A stretch of DNA of 64,000 nucleotides from Calothrix sp. NIES-4105 (GCF_002368415.1 NZ_AP018290.1:496001-560000), one strand, 5' to 3'. Numbered from the stretch's first letter, positions 9,631-20,193 are shown. The notes: generated from the letters alone by a model not told the origin. Made by a program: numbers and translations.

Positions 9631-9898
9631 CATTCTTCTTAAAGGAAAACTTACGGTGCCTCGAAGCTGTGGTGTACCATCAATGTAAGAGCGCAATTGA
9701 TTAGTTTTATTATGTACTGTTTACAATCTTTTAGAACCAATCAACTTTTTACTTACGGTAGTATACATTAATTCAGAAGAGAAAAATTCAGTAGAAGTTA
9801 GGTAAAGAAATATTAACTCATCTGCCCTAAATACAAAATTTAATAAAAATATATTTTTAATATACGTGCTTATATTTATTCACCTTGCTCTTGTTTAT

Positions 9899-9962
9899 GG
9901 TGCGTTACGGTACTAAATTGTTGTTTTCAGTGTAATATTTTTCATGCCGCAACACACCCTAC
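9899..9962. repeat. degenerate GGTGCGT...CACCCTAC inverted-repeat element
   Basis: The element begins GGTGCGTTACGG and ends GCAACACACCCTAC, matching the size (about 64 bp) and ends of the inverted-repeat family found at 32573, 37091, 40204 and elsewhere. The arms are more diverged than in those copies. Confidence 0.45.
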
Positions 9963-10331
9963 AAATTTCATATTACTTTCAAAATTATGCTTTCAACTCT
10001 AAAATCTATAACTACTTCTTGTATAACCTGTTTATATCAGGAAAACTATTTAATTAATAATACCCGTTTAAAATCAAGTTACTTGAATAGGTGCCAATTT
10101 AGTTTAAAATTGTATACGCTCACATGAAATTTCATTTAATCAGGCGCCTATTTCTATGTCACCCTTTACGACTTCCCCAATATTACCCTTATCACATTAT
10201 AACTCTTACCTCTTTATCATTAAATACACCTGATGTCAAGAGCAAACGTGTAAAATAGACTGGAAAAGGTAGTAAAATAAGTAAGAAATAATTAAGAAAG
10301 TAAAATTATTAGAGAGGCTGAAAGCATTGGT

Positions 10332-11264
10332 ATGAATGGAAAAGGAGAAGTAAGAACGCGCAGGGCACTTGCCCAGCATTGGCTCAAAAGTGAAAGCGCT
10401 TTGGACAGCATAGTGCGCGCGGCAAGGTGTACTAAGGATGACAGGGTTTTGGAGATAGGTCCCGGAACTGGGGTTTTGACACGCAGAATTTTACCTTTGG
10501 TAGAGGCTTTAATTTCTGTGGAAATTGACAGGGATTTATGTAAGATGTTGGTGAAGGAGTTCGGGAAGAGGGAGAATTTTTTACTGTTACAAGGTGATTT
10601 TTTGGAGTTGGATGTAGAATCTCAGCTTGGTAATTTTGAGAAATTTCAGAATCAAAATAAGGTAGTAGCGAATATTCCGTATAATATTACTGGACCGATT
10701 ATTGAGAAGTTATTGGGTACGATTGCGAATCCGAGTCTTAGGCCGTATGAGTTGATAGTGTTATTGATACAGAAAGAGGTAGCTGAGAGGATTGTTGCAA
10801 AACCTGGTTCGAGGACTTTTGGCGCTTTAACTGTGAGGGTACAATATTTAGCAGAGTGTGAATATATTTGTACAGTTCCAGCTTCTTCTTTTCATCCGGC
10901 GCCGAAAGTAGATTCAGCAGTAGTAAAATTAGTACCACGTCAATTAGAGAGACAAGCTTCGGACCCAAAGTTTTTAGAGACGATAGTAAAATTGGGGTTT
11001 AGTGCAAAGCGGAAAATGTTACGGAATAATTTGCAAAGCATTATTGAAAGGGATGAATTAACTACGGTTTTAGAAGGATTACATATAAACCCTCAAGCGC
11101 GCGGTGAAGATGTTGGTGTTGAACAATGGGTACAGTTAAGCAATGAGTTAAAGGAAAAAGCAAAACAAGACAATGCTTCAGAGGATGACAGGTTGTTAGA
11201 AGCTAAAGGTCATGATAGATTTGATGACTCAGATATTGATGCTATTGACGAGGATGACGTTTAG
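10332..11264 (+). CDS. rsmA: 16S rRNA (adenine1518-N6/adenine1519-N6)-dimethyltransferase
   Basis: A 310-residue RsmA/KsgA methyltransferase, which dimethylates two adjacent adenines in the 3' hairpin of 16S rRNA late in small-subunit assembly. The SAM-binding motif I is VLEIGPGTGVLT (about 38-49), the acidic motif II lies in ISVEIDRDL, and the catalytic NxPY motif is NIPYNIT (about 115). The C-terminal domain has SAKRKMLRNNL. After about residue 277 there is an acidic tail (DASEDDR to DAIDEDDV) that most homologues lack or vary. The N-terminus (RTRRALAQHWLKSESAL) fits the cyanobacterial form. In many cyanobacteria ispE follows directly; here it is 9 kb away. Confidence 0.95.
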   Translation: MNGKGEVRTRRALAQHWLKSESALDSIVRAARCTKDDRVLEIGPGTGVLTRRILPLVEALISVEIDRDLCKMLVKEFGKRENFLLLQGDFLELDVESQLGNFEKFQNQNKVVANIPYNITGPIIEKLLGTIANPSLRPYELIVLLIQKEVAERIVAKPGSRTFGALTVRVQYLAECEYICTVPASSFHPAPKVDSAVVKLVPRQLERQASDPKFLETIVKLGFSAKRKMLRNNLQSIIERDELTTVLEGLHINPQARGEDVGVEQWVQLSNELKEKAKQDNASEDDRLLEAKGHDRFDDSDIDAIDEDDV

Positions 11265-11362
11265 TACATTCTATAGAATAAAAAATGAGTAGGGTGCGAT
11301 AACTTTTAATGTATCTTGTTGAAATGCGGCGCCATTTAAGGTTAAAAATATAAAAGGTAAAT

Positions 11363-11488
11363 ATGGATGCCTGCGAATTACTCAAACGGTATGTTGATGG
11401 AGAGAGGAATTTTATTAGAGTAGATTTGAGTAATATTGATTTGAGCAATGCTAAATTAAGAGGTGTTAATCTCAGTGGAGTAAATTAG
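11363..11488 (+). pseudogene. truncated pentapeptide-repeat protein, N-terminal fragment
   Basis: An ATG at 11363 opens 41 codons: a helical lead ELLKRYVDGERNFIRVDL, then pentapeptides (SNIDL SNAKL RGVNL SGVN) ending at TAG. Full-length relatives run for many more repeats. Directly after the stop, the opposite strand carries a second pentapeptide fragment with the same kind of N-terminus (11489-11800), so this looks like a head-to-head rearrangement of a duplicated gene. Confidence 0.7.
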
Positions 11489-11800
11489 TTCCTATACAAT
11501 CAGCGCCACTCAAGTCAGCCCCAAACAAATTAGCACCTTCGAGATTAGCAGCAGTTAAGTTGACACAGATCAATCTGGCGCCACTCAGGTTAGCATTAAT
11601 AAGGTTGGTGCCACTCAAATCAACTCAAATCAAATCAGCACCACTTAAGTTTATGTCTCGCAAATCTTCTCCATCCAAATATCTTGCAGAGAACTTGATA
11701 TCTGTAAAATCTCTTTCCCCAGCATTGTAACGCTGCAACAACTCTTCAGCATTTATCCTTATATATTTTCTCTCACACCAGCCAACATATATAAGGATAA
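11489..11800 (-). pseudogene. decayed pentapeptide-repeat protein
   Basis: Read on the minus strand, about 11779 down to 11489 gives WCERKYIRINAEELLQRYNAGERDF and then A(D/N)LSGA-type pentapeptides, interrupted by an in-frame TGA (after SGADLI, before VDLSG). There is no ATG at the expected start, and the frame is cut where it meets the plus-strand fragment. The N-terminus resembles that of the adjacent fragment at 11363-11488. The TGA sits where a glycine codon (GGA) would fit. Confidence 0.7.
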
Positions 11801-11978
11801 CTCACTCAACTTCTAATCTTCCCTCTTTAAAACCAAATCAACGGCGACTTACTTACCCTCCGATTGTCACAATAAAGGCTGAAAAGCTTATTATTGCGTT
11901 AACAACTCGTCATCAAAATTTGGCACCTCATTAAGTACAGTAAAGGTAAATAAAGTCATGCATAATACCCGAAACCAG

Positions 11979-12006
11979 GTAGAGACGTTACATGTAACGT
12001 GTTTAC
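11979..12006. repeat. GTAGAGAC-family palindrome, diverged copy
   Basis: It shares the core GACGTTACATGTAACGT with the palindrome at 8723-8754, but the right arm reads GTGTTTAC instead of GTCTCTAC, giving two mismatches. Confidence 0.75.
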
Positions 12007-12034
12007 ACATCCGCATAAACATGCAATCTGCTGT

Positions 12035-12068
12035 AATGTAAATGTGAACCGTGGTTCACATTTACATT
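12035..12068. repeat. TGTGAACC/GGTTCACA palindrome, copy 2
   Basis: Sixteen-base perfect arms (AATGTAAATGTGAACC and its complement) around a GT centre, the longest of the three copies. It lies just beyond the 3' end of the open frame at 12078-12500 and could act as a hairpin there. Confidence 0.8.
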
Positions 12069-12077
12069 TGTTTAACT

Positions 12078-12500
12078 TTATGTGATGGCAAAATACTCAG
12101 CCAGTTTTTGAAGAAAATCATAAGCAGCATTAGAAAAACTAGGGGGGTGAGAAAATTTTTCTTTCGGTAATGACATACCAGCTAGAGCAATAACAGAATG
12201 ATAAAACTCTGCGCTTTTCATAGAGTTAATTATTTTTGCAAGTACTTCTGGTGACGGTAGTACTAAAGTATTTTCTTCATCAATCTCTTCGTAACTAAAA
12301 CCAAGTGTCTCAGCAATAGAATCTAATTCTTCATAACAACAGTCTTCTTGAGGATTTTCAATCCAGTCAGTCAAAATCTCTAGTTTTCGCAAATTGGATA
12401 ACCGATTAAAGTTATTTTTGACAGTTTCAATTAATGTTTTTACTTTTTCTGTTGGGTCTACATCTTCCGAGTCAGGGTCATCTAGTGTACTGGTTTGTGA
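12078..12500 (-). pseudogene. hypothetical protein, apparently 5'-truncated
   Basis: The minus-strand frame is open from 12500 to the stop at 12078 (140 codons). It reads like real protein: an acidic stretch DDPDSEDVDPTEKVK, then LEILTDWIENPQED and LPSPEVLAKIINSMKSAEFYHS. I do not recognise the family. There is no ATG in the frame, only a TTG at 12390-12392 that would give a 104-residue protein without a good ribosome-binding site. The open frame ends at 12500, where the opposite strand begins to encode an unrelated nuclease-like fragment, so the 5' part was probably lost in a rearrangement. A 104-residue functional product from the TTG remains possible. Confidence 0.5.
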
Positions 12501-12772
12501 TTATATTTTTAGCATATCAAAAGAACAATTATTTATTTCGGCGCCTGTAATGTTTATTTTCGAGGCAAAAAAAGAAGACATTAATAGCGGTCTAGGTCAA
12601 TGTGCAGCAGCAATGATTGCAGCACAGTTATTTAATCAAACTCAAGGTGCTGGCGGGTTAAAAATTATATCACAGTTTCGAGGAGGTAGGAATGTTGTTA
12701 AGGGTTTTTTGGAACCATTCTCGGTGGTGCGTCTATTAAATTTTGGCAAAAACATTTAAATGTTTAGATGTT
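12496..12772 (+). pseudogene. fragment of a PD-(D/E)XK-like cyanobacterial protein
   Basis: The plus strand encodes DYIFSISKEQLFISAPVMF, then IFEAKKEDINSGLGQC, then AAAMIAAQLFNQTQ. This resembles the middle of a cyanobacterial nuclease-like family with an E-(A/S)-K motif and GLGQC. There is no proper start. After QTQ the reading degenerates, and near 12718 a different frame gives GTILGGASIKFWQKHL before a stop at 12770-12772. It is best read as a gene remnant abutting the truncated minus-strand frame. Confidence 0.55.
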
Positions 12773-12935
12773 TGAATTTTTAGATGTCTCGTTGCCTGAC
12801 CGAACCGAATGCACAGGTGAAGATTGTATCGCTTCCATATGAAAGTTTACATAAATTTGTATCTTAAGGTAGATGCCAAATCTTGCTCTACATATCTAAG
12901 GGATGCTACACTACTTGAACAAATTATAGACACTT

Positions 12936-14597
12936 ATGTACGAAATTAAAACAAGAATGCATTTATCTATATTAGAATTACCTAATGAACCAGTACCTTT
13001 AGGCTCAGTATTCTACGTAGAACGTCCCCCTGTTGAAAAACTGGTTTACGAAGAAATAACTAAGCCAGGATGTATTATCAGAATTAAAGCACCCAGAAAA
13101 ATGGGTAAATCATCACTATTACTGCGAATAATTGATTTTGCTAAACACCAGAAATATCGTACCATATATTTAGATTTTCAACTAGCCGACAGAGAGACTT
13201 TTAAGTCTTTAGATAAATTTTTGCGCTGGTTTTGTGCTAATATTGCTCATCAATTAAAATTAAAAGAAAATTTAGAAGAATACTGGGATGAACAACTTGG
13301 TTCTAAGGTAAATTGTAGCATTTATTTTCAAGATTATTTGTTGTCATACATTGAAAGTCCTTTAGTGTTAGCTTTAAATGAAGTAAATCTGTTATTTGAA
13401 TATCCTAAAATTGCCCAAGATTTTCTGGGATTGTTACGTTCTTGGCATGAATTAGGCAAACATGAAGAGATTTGGCGCCAACTAAGGCTAGTGATATGTC
13501 ATTCAACAGAAGTTTATATTGATTTAAATATTAATCAATCTCCTTTTAATATTGGTTTAAATGTTGAGTTACCAGAGTTTACAACTGAGCAAATTCATCG
13601 TTTAGCAAGGGTTCATAAACTTAATTTTCAGCTAGATATAGCGCAAATACTATGTATACAACAAATGTTGGGAGGTCATCCTTATTTAGTGCGGCTAGCT
13701 TTATATGAATTAGCTAATAATCCCAAAATAACTGTAGAAGAGTTATTAGAATCATCTCCGAGAATTACAGGTATTTATAGCGCTCATTTACGAACTTTGT
13801 TGGTGACATTACAAAATAATCCGGCTTTGGGGATGGCACTAAAACAGGTAATCAATAATTTAGATGGTGTGGAAATTAACCATATTCTTGCTTACAAGTT
13901 AGAAAGCATGGGATTGGTAAAAATAACTGGTAGTTTATGCAAAGTTTCCTGTGAGTTGTATCGTCTGTATTTTGCATCACAAAATTTGGAGGAATTGAGT
14001 TTGCAAGAAAAGCTAGTACAGCTAAATAAAGAAAATATAGAGTTGAAACAATTAGCAATTACAGACGAAGTAACTCAAGTAGCTAACAGACGGTATTTTG
14101 ACATACGTCTAGAAAAACTTTGGCAAGAGTTAGCTTCGCAAATGGCGCCTCTATCACTAATTTTATGTGAAATAGACTATTTGAAACTATATAGTGATAC
14201 AAAAGGTAAACAGGCAGCAAATAGTTGTTTACAAGAAATTGCTAGAGTGTTAGAAACAAAGGTAGAGTCTTCCTCTGTTTCTTATTCTAGTTCAAGATTA
14301 GTAGCTCGTTACGATTATCACCAATTTGCCATACTGTTACCTCAAATGAATAGCTTAGTTAGTTTAAAATTAGCTGAAAATATTCGCAATGAAGTGATAA
14401 AGTTAGGAATATTACATGATTTTGACTATCATGGTTTTCCGGCTAGTGTTGTGACTGTTAGTTTAGGTGTAGCTTGTACAATTCCTAACGCTCAAGCATC
14501 CACAAGCATTTTAGTTGATGCTGCTGATGAAGCGTTGTATAAATCAAAAAGAAATGACAGAAATTGTACTTATGTTAGTTCCACATTAAATCATTAA
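12936..14597 (+). CDS. AAA-like NTPase fused to a degenerate GGDEF domain
   Basis: A 553-residue protein. Residues about 15-330 form an AAA-like (AAA_35, nSTAND-type) domain with Walker [10 protein letters not shown] (52-60). The Walker B region reads [14 protein letters not shown] (142-155), lacking the usual Asp. From about 373 there is a GGDEF-type domain ([15 protein letters not shown]), but the signature is ARYDYHQF (459-464) where active enzymes have GG(D/E)EF, and the first metal-binding position is Glu ([11 protein letters not shown]). Cyclic-di-GMP synthesis is therefore unlikely, and a regulatory or GTP-binding role is a guess. The next gene, 20 bp downstream on the same strand, shares the AAA-like domain, so the two probably form one transcription unit and may form a hetero-complex. 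A Met at residue 8 is an alternative start. Confidence 0.85.
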   Translation: MYEIKTRMHLSILELPNEPVPLGSVFYVERPPVEKLVYEEITKPGCIIRIKAPRKMGKSSLLLRIIDFAKHQKYRTIYLDFQLADRETFKSLDKFLRWFCANIAHQLKLKENLEEYWDEQLGSKVNCSIYFQDYLLSYIESPLVLALNEVNLLFEYPKIAQDFLGLLRSWHELGKHEEIWRQLRLVICHSTEVYIDLNINQSPFNIGLNVELPEFTTEQIHRLARVHKLNFQLDIAQILCIQQMLGGHPYLVRLALYELANNPKITVEELLESSPRITGIYSAHLRTLLVTLQNNPALGMALKQVINNLDGVEINHILAYKLESMGLVKITGSLCKVSCELYRLYFASQNLEELSLQEKLVQLNKENIELKQLAITDEVTQVANRRYFDIRLEKLWQELASQMAPLSLILCEIDYLKLYSDTKGKQAANSCLQEIARVLETKVESSSVSYSSSRLVARYDYHQFAILLPQMNSLVSLKLAENIRNEVIKLGILHDFDYHGFPASVVTVSLGVACTIPNAQASTSILVDAADEALYKSKRNDRNCTYVSSTLNH

Positions 14598-14617
14598 GTA
14601 TTCCGTGTTTTTTTACC

Positions 14618-17600
14618 ATGACCAGTGACAAATACCAAGTCGGAGGTAGTCTCAGCAAAGATGCACCCACCTACGTCAAGCGACAAGCAGATGAAGAACT
14701 TTATACTGCTTTAAAAGCTGGAGAATTTTGTTATGTTCTCAACGCGCGTCAAATGGGAAAATCGTCTCTATTAGTCCATGCTAGAAATAGGTTGCAACAA
14801 GAAGGATATTGCTGCAGTACTCTAGATATGAGCAGTATAGGTAGCGAAAACATTACTCCTTTACAATGGTATAAAGGCATCATTACACAATTATGGCGCG
14901 GGTTTAATTTATCTGGAAAATTAAATTTAAAAACTTGGTGGAATTCGGAGGAACATCTCTCGTTTTTACAACGGTTAACTTATTTTATTGAAGATGTGCT
15001 GTTAGTAAAATTACCGCAAGAACAGTTAGTGATATTTATCGATGAAATTGATAGTATTTTAAGTTTAGATTTTTCTGTAGATGATTTATTTGCATTAATT
15101 CGTTTCTGCTATAATAATAGAGCTATAAATCCAGCATACAATCGCCTCACATTTAGTATTTTTGGTGTAGCGACACCGAGTGATTTAATAGTTGATAAAC
15201 AACGCACTCCTTTTAATATTGGCAGGGCAATAGAACTGACAGGAATAAAGTTAGAGTCAGCACAACCATTAATTAAAGAATTAGAAGGTAAAATAAATAA
15301 TCCACAAGCAGTAATGGCGGAAATATTAGCTTGGACAGGTGGACAACCATTTCTAACGCAGAAGTTGTGCAAGTTGGTAGTCAATAGTAACTTACAGGAA
15401 AGGTCGCAAGTAGAGTTATTAGTAAAAAAGCACGTAATTGATAATTGGGAATCTGTGGATAAACCGGAACATTTAAAAACAATACGAGATCGCATCTTGC
15501 ATAATGAAGACAAAGCAGGCAGATTGCTAGGAATTTATCAGCAAATTTTATTGAACCTTGAAGTGTCAGGATGTCTACCCGTATTTGTTAATGATAGCCC
15601 TGAACAAACCCAATTAGTTCTCTCTGGTATAGTCGAAAAACAACAGGGGTTACTAAAAATCAGAAACCGAATTTATCAAGAAATATTTAATATTACATGG
15701 GTGGAGAAGCAACTTGGATTACTGCGTCCTTATTCCCAAAGCTTTGATGCTTGGGTAGCAAATAAACAACAAGATGATTCGCGTTTATTACGGGGACAAG
15801 CTCTAATTGATGCTCAAAATTGGGCACGGGAAAAAAGTTTAAGCAATTTAGATTATCAATTTTTAGCCAAGAGTGAAGAATTAGATAGGCAAGAAGCTCA
15901 ACAAGCTTTAGAAGCTGCAAGACTAATGGAAGTTGAAGCACGACTAGCAGAACAGAAAAAACACTCTATACGACAAAAGAATTTTATTACTGCTCTGAGT
16001 TTAGCATTTGTATTAGCTGGTACATTAGGAATTAGCACTTACTCGCAGTATCAGAAAGCCAGTGCGAACGAACAGCAAGCTAGAATCAACGAAATTCGAG
16101 CGTTGACTTCTTCTTCAGAAGGCTTATTTGCCTCTAATAGCCGTTTAGATGCTTTAATAGAAGCACTGCGAGCCAGAAAAAAGCTAGTCTCATTAAATCA
16201 AGTAGACCAGAATACTAAAAGCAAAGTAGAGTTTGCGCTCCAGCAAGCAATTTTAGGCGCCGATGAATATAATCGCTTCTCAAAACCTGTTGCAGCAATG
16301 AGTCGGCTTTCCATTAGCTCTGATGGCGAGACAATTGCGGCAGCAGGCAAGGAAAATACCATTAACTTGTGGGCAAAAGATGGTAGGCTACTGAAAATCC
16401 TGAAAGGACATCAGGCTTCAGTGTCAACTATTACCATCAGCGAGGACATCCAAACTATTGTGTCTAGTGCTGGCGACCGCACCATAAGAATCTGGAAGAA
16501 AAACGGCGGCTTACTTCACACTTTAAAAGGTCATCAAGCTAACCTAGGAAGTGTTGCCATCAGCCCTAATAGTAAATTTATCGCTTCTACTAGTGAAGAT
16601 AAAACGCTAAGAATATGGAGCTTAAACGGCGCCTTACTCAAAACATTAAATGCTGATACAGGTATAAGTTCGGGAGTTACGTTTACCCCAAATAGTAAAA
16701 ACATAATTGTTGGTAGTACCAAAGGAATGTTGAATATTTGGCGAGTTGATGGTCAACAGCGCTCTAGTGTTAAAGCTAACGAAATAACAGTGATTGATGT
16801 TGCCATTAACCCTCAAGGAGATACCATTGCCACTGCTTGTTTGGATGGCACAATTAAGCTTTGGAAATTCTCTGAAAATGTTCCAGTGCTGCTAACAACT
16901 CTCAGGGAACATAATGGGATGGTCTTGTCTGTCGCTTTTAGTTCCGATGGTAAGCAATTCGCATCGGTATCCGAGGATAAAACACTCAAGCTTTGGCAGC
17001 GAAATGGTACGACTTGGGACAAGGTAAAACTGCTACGTACTTTTGCTGGACACAGGGGGATACTTATGAGTGTAAAATTTAGCCCTGATAGTAAAACTCT
17101 CGCTTCTCTAGGTTGGGATGGACAGGTAAAACTTTGGCGCCCAAATAATGAGTTACTCAAATCCCTCAATGGACATAAATCTCTCGTTTTTGGACTGGCG
17201 TTTAGTCCCCCAACCCACGTTAATAAGGGAAAAATTATCGCTTCCGGCAGTACAGATAGAACAGTTAAGCTATGGGAAACAGACGATGAGGGGAAAGTGT
17301 TATCCCTACGTACTCTCAAGCATGATGGGGTTGTCATGGGAGTTGCCATCAGCGCCAATGGTCAGCGTTTAGCTACAGCAAGTGGAGATGCAACCATCAA
17401 ACTTTGGACATTACAGGGACAATTATTAGCAACCCTTAAAGGACATCAAGGTGCAGCAAGAAAAGTCAGTTTTAGTCCAGATAACAAGCTGTTAGTTTCT
17501 GGGAGTGCTGATGGTACCATAGGATTGTGGAACGTGGAGAAAAAAAACCCTGTTCTGCTCTCAAAGTTGCGGGGACATCAAGGGGGAGTCTGGGTTGTCA

Positions 17601-18166
17601 ATTTCAGCCCCGACGGTCAAATTATTGCTTCCTCGAGTGGAGACACTACAGTCAAACTATGGAAAAAGAGCGGTGAATTAATCACAACGTTAAAAGGACA
17701 TAAATCAATAGTTAGGTCAGTAGCTTTTAGTCCAGACAATAAAATACTAGCAACCGCCAGCGATGACAAAACCGTGAAACTTTGGCGCCTTGATGGAAGC
17801 TTATTAACAACGCTGACAGGTCATAACGATGCAGTTTTATCAACAGCTTTCAGTCCAGACGGGCAACTGCTTGCTTCAAGTAGTAGCGATGGGGTAATTA
17901 AACTCTGGAAACAAGAAACAGGCAAAAAACCTCTGTTGCTAAATACCCTAAAAGGCGATACTGGAAGCTTTTGGGAAATAGTTTTTAGTCCCGATAGTAA
18001 AATACTCGCCTCTGCCGGGGAAAATAGCAAGGTAATTTTGTGGAATGTCCAACAAGTAAAGTCCCTCGACCGCATTATCTCCTACGGTTGCAATTGGGTG
18101 CGCGATTATTTACGCACAAATGGAGATTTGCAAGAAACCGATAGACATTTATGCGACAATTTTTAG
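14618..18166 (+). CDS. AAA-like (nSTAND) NTPase with 14 WD40 repeats
   Basis: An 1182-residue STAND-type protein. The N-terminal AAA-like domain (about 5-330) has Walker [10 protein letters not shown] (42-50) and an intact Walker [13 protein letters not shown] (137-148). A winged-helix or linker region follows. Then a charged coiled stretch and a single hydrophobic segment near 453-472 ([19 protein letters not shown]) suggest membrane attachment. From about 560 to the end I count 14 WD40 repeats, enough for two seven-bladed propellers, each ending in patterns like TIKLW or TVKLW. Such proteins sense through the propeller and switch through the NTPase; the output here is unclear because no effector domain is fused. 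The neighbour with the paralogous but Walker-B-deficient NTPase is a plausible partner. Confidence 0.92.
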   Translation: MTSDKYQVGGSLSKDAPTYVKRQADEELYTALKAGEFCYVLNARQMGKSSLLVHARNRLQQEGYCCSTLDMSSIGSENITPLQWYKGIITQLWRGFNLSGKLNLKTWWNSEEHLSFLQRLTYFIEDVLLVKLPQEQLVIFIDEIDSILSLDFSVDDLFALIRFCYNNRAINPAYNRLTFSIFGVATPSDLIVDKQRTPFNIGRAIELTGIKLESAQPLIKELEGKINNPQAVMAEILAWTGGQPFLTQKLCKLVVNSNLQERSQVELLVKKHVIDNWESVDKPEHLKTIRDRILHNEDKAGRLLGIYQQILLNLEVSGCLPVFVNDSPEQTQLVLSGIVEKQQGLLKIRNRIYQEIFNITWVEKQLGLLRPYSQSFDAWVANKQQDDSRLLRGQALIDAQNWAREKSLSNLDYQFLAKSEELDRQEAQQALEAARLMEVEARLAEQKKHSIRQKNFITALSLAFVLAGTLGISTYSQYQKASANEQQARINEIRALTSSSEGLFASNSRLDALIEALRARKKLVSLNQVDQNTKSKVEFALQQAILGADEYNRFSKPVAAMSRLSISSDGETIAAAGKENTINLWAKDGRLLKILKGHQASVSTITISEDIQTIVSSAGDRTIRIWKKNGGLLHTLKGHQANLGSVAISPNSKFIASTSEDKTLRIWSLNGALLKTLNADTGISSGVTFTPNSKNIIVGSTKGMLNIWRVDGQQRSSVKANEITVIDVAINPQGDTIATACLDGTIKLWKFSENVPVLLTTLREHNGMVLSVAFSSDGKQFASVSEDKTLKLWQRNGTTWDKVKLLRTFAGHRGILMSVKFSPDSKTLASLGWDGQVKLWRPNNELLKSLNGHKSLVFGLAFSPPTHVNKGKIIASGSTDRTVKLWETDDEGKVLSLRTLKHDGVVMGVAISANGQRLATASGDATIKLWTLQGQLLATLKGHQGAARKVSFSPDNKLLVSGSADGTIGLWNVEKKNPVLLSKLRGHQGGVWVVNFSPDGQIIASSSGDTTVKLWKKSGELITTLKGHKSIVRSVAFSPDNKILATASDDKTVKLWRLDGSLLTTLTGHNDAVLSTAFSPDGQLLASSSSDGVIKLWKQETGKKPLLLNTLKGDTGSFWEIVFSPDSKILASAGENSKVILWNVQQVKSLDRIISYGCNWVRDYLRTNGDLQETDRHLCDNF

Positions 18167-18201
18167 TAGTCCATATACACATAAATCTATATATGGCATT
18201 T

Positions 18202-18750
18202 TTAATTAAGTAAATCATCTACAGGTATGGAAAAACCAAGTAAAACCTTTTGTGTACTAATCGTTTCACCATTCGAGAAAATTAACCGAGAGTTTTGAGT
18301 AACAATAATAATCCAACGGTTTTCAGGATAGACTAGCCAAACCTCCTCACTACCAGACTGTAAATACTCAATACTTTTTGCTATAACTTCTTCAGCATAA
18401 TCTGTTGGAGAGACAATTTCAGCGCTGAGAGGAAAACTTTGAGGAAGAACTTTTTGATTACCGTATTGAGAAACTAAAGCAGGAGTTAGGTAAGCAACAT
18501 CAGGGCGCCGACCTTGTATATTAGTAAGACAAGGAACATCGGTATAAACATTTCCTCCAAGTCCACTAGAATCTTTATAGTTACCCCAGTAACGAGCTAG
18601 GTTAGATTGAACTTGACTATGTTTAAGCGTCATGCCATTTTTCTCTATTAATTCCCCGTTGACCCATTCTGTATCATTGATAGGATTTTGCATCCAGTCT
18701 TCTAAAGAGAAATTTTTTAAGTGTTCTGAGACGACAGTGAAGTTAACCAT
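18202..18750 (-). CDS. Uma2 family (DUF820) putative endonuclease
   Basis: A 182-residue Uma2/DUF820 protein with a PD-(D/E)XK-type fold. Visible motifs are RRPDVAYLTP, the AEIVSPTDYAEEVIAKSIEY strand-helix with E and K of the presumed active site, and SEEVWLVYPENRWI. These genes are extremely numerous in cyanobacteria and often linked to mobile DNA; a nuclease activity is inferred from the fold. It faces the end of the WD40 gene, with 35 bp between the stops. It appears intact, unlike the frameshifted Uma2 gene at 37162-37903. Confidence 0.88.
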   Translation of the reverse strand: MVNFTVVSEHLKNFSLEDWMQNPINDTEWVNGELIEKNGMTLKHSQVQSNLARYWGNYKDSSGLGGNVYTDVPCLTNIQGRRPDVAYLTPALVSQYGNQKVLPQSFPLSAEIVSPTDYAEEVIAKSIEYLQSGSEEVWLVYPENRWIIIVTQNSRLIFSNGETISTQKVLLGFSIPVDDLLN

Positions 18751-19096
18751 TGACTTACCTCGACAGTACGCTTTTAAAATATAACAAAACAGAAATCAGG
18801 CTGCTGAATTAAGAGGATGTTTGAAAAGTATGGTTTTATGCCATGCTGAGGCACGAAGCATCTCAGTATATACTCGAAATACCCAGATAGTCAGTTTTAT
18901 ATCCACCGATTAAATCCTCTGCAATTTGATGAGTCAGAATTTTACCACAGAGACTCGACGGGCACAGAGAGATTTTGAAATTTCCTCTTATACCCGTGTA
19001 TACTGAAGATTTATAGTAATTAATTAAACTTTATTTACTTAAGTATAGTTACTATATTAGCTTAGTACCTTTCTATAAGATGTAAAAAATTATTAC

Positions 19097-19150
19097 ATGG
19101 CTTCAGATTTAATACGTACAGCAATTGAGCAGTATTTAGCTTACAAATAA
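19097..19150 (+). pseudogene. possible antitoxin (ribbon-helix-helix) tail fragment
   Basis: Seventeen codons read MASDLIRTAIEQYLAYK followed by TAA. SDLIRTAIEQYL is the kind of second helix found in CopG/RHH-type antitoxins, but the N-terminal strand and first helix are absent. It is too short to be certain. Confidence 0.3.
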
Positions 19151-19156
19151 ATGCCT

Positions 19157-19220
19157 TAGCGTGGCGCTAGGAGTTTTTTCATGGTGATTGAAATTTGTAA
19201 TTGGCGCCACACACCCTACG
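19157..19220. repeat. inverted-repeat element (GTGGCGC...GGCGCCACACACCCTAC)
   Basis: The left arm TAGCGTGGCGC pairs imperfectly with GGCGCCACACACCCTA across about 64 bp. The right end matches the family end ACACCCTAC. It resembles the copy at 34828-34889 after the amt gene. Confidence 0.55.
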
Positions 19221-19554
19221 AGTTTTTTCGTTGTAAGCAAGAAACCGATAGACAATTTTGGAAAAATCTTCCATAAGACATAGATAAACAATCATCTTTT
19301 TGAGTAAATTAAATACACATAAAAAAGATTAAACTTAATTTTAGTAATATTTTAGTTAATCAATAAAAGCTTGTATAAATTGCGCGCTGTCATCCGTAGA
19401 TGTTACAAGAAATTGCATTTTATGTCCGCGTTATTCATTGGCTAAAGATACACTTGGGCTACCATATTTCATCTTGTTTACGTGTTACATACTCGATTGC
19501 AAGATTGATGGTATTTTATTTAGGTACAAATTATTTTACCCCAATTGCCAAGCT

Positions 19555-20193
19555 ATGAAACTCAATTTATATCTACTGCGACATGGAGAAACCACTTTTA
19601 GTCAAAGTGGTAATTTCTGTGGTGAAACTAATGGGGAGTTGACATCTGAAGGGATACAGATGGCAGAGAGTTTTGCCGAAGTTTATCAAAAATTGAAGTG
19701 GGAAGCTGTTTATGTTAGCCCGATGAAGCGTACAGTTGCAACTGCCAAGCCATTGTGTGATGCTATCGGCATGGATATGCAGTTGCGTGACGGGCTTAGA
19801 GAAGGAAGTTACGGCTCTTGGGAAACTAAGAGTAAATCCTTTGTCCAAGAAAATTACTCAGAAAATTATGTAAAATGGTTGACGGAACCCGCTTGGAATG
19901 CGCCCATAGGTGGAGAGACTGCGGTAGATATTGCTAACCGTTCTATGCCTGTCATTGCTGAAATTCAAGAAAAACATCCCCAAGGTAATGTTTTAGTAGT
20001 CTCCCATAAAGCCACAATTCGGATTATGCTTTGTAGTTTACTGGGAATTGATTTGGGACGCTATCGCTATCGGGTGAATATTTTGGTGGCATCGGTAAGT
20101 ATGGTTAAATTTGACGTAAATGGTCCCTTGTTAGAAATATTAGGCGACCGCTACCATCTACCCGATCATCTTCGCTCTCGTGCGGGAACATAA
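19555..20193 (+). CDS. histidine phosphatase (phosphoglycerate-mutase superfamily)
   Basis: From the ATG at 19555 the protein is 212 residues. The phosphohistidine motif is LLRHGET at the N-terminus. Then come SPMKRTVATAKPL with the conserved Arg, a Glu in GLREGSYG, and VVSHKATIRIM with the second catalytic His. The superfamily includes phosphoglycerate mutases, alpha-ribazole phosphatases and other small-molecule phosphatases; the substrate cannot be decided here. The frame extends 39 codons upstream to 19438, but that part (LFTCYILDCKIDG) does not belong to the family and I exclude it. The gene lies just before ispE on the same strand, separated by a block of ACGGAT repeats. Confidence 0.9.
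   Translation: MKLNLYLLRHGETTFSQSGNFCGETNGELTSEGIQMAESFAEVYQKLKWEAVYVSPMKRTVATAKPLCDAIGMDMQLRDGLREGSYGSWETKSKSFVQENYSENYVKWLTEPAWNAPIGGETAVDIANRSMPVIAEIQEKHPQGNVLVVSHKATIRIMLCSLLGIDLGRYRYRVNILVASVSMVKFDVNGPLLEILGDRYHLPDHLRSRAGT

Larger units (their letters stand above)
8478..10331. other. long AT-rich region without a clear gene
   Basis: About 1.85 kb with no convincing coding region. On the minus strand 8519-8698 stays open for about 60 codons (FNSPKLLMLSGSGDKDY onward, ending at a TAA at 8519-8521) but has no start, so it may be a gene tail of unknown family. Two short plus-strand frames at 9222-9486 look random. The stretch contains the palindromes at 8723-8754 and 9605-9630, the inverted-repeat element at 9899-9962, a tandem TAGATGTTT motif near 9212, and ACCGTAAG/CTTACGGT motifs near 9267, 9644 and 9752. 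Confidence 0.55.
18751..19554. other. intergenic region with gene remnants and repeats
   Basis: About 800 bases without an intact gene. They include a CACAGAG-type segment near 18952, the small ribbon-helix-helix-like tail at 19097-19150, and the inverted-repeat element at 19157-19220. The open frame of the histidine phosphatase extends back to 19438, but the family start is at 19555. Confidence 0.6.

Noticed and set aside
12936-14597. Active diguanylate cyclase
   Set aside because: The signature is YDYHQF instead of GG(D/E)EF and the first metal-binding Asp is Glu, so I describe the domain as degenerate.
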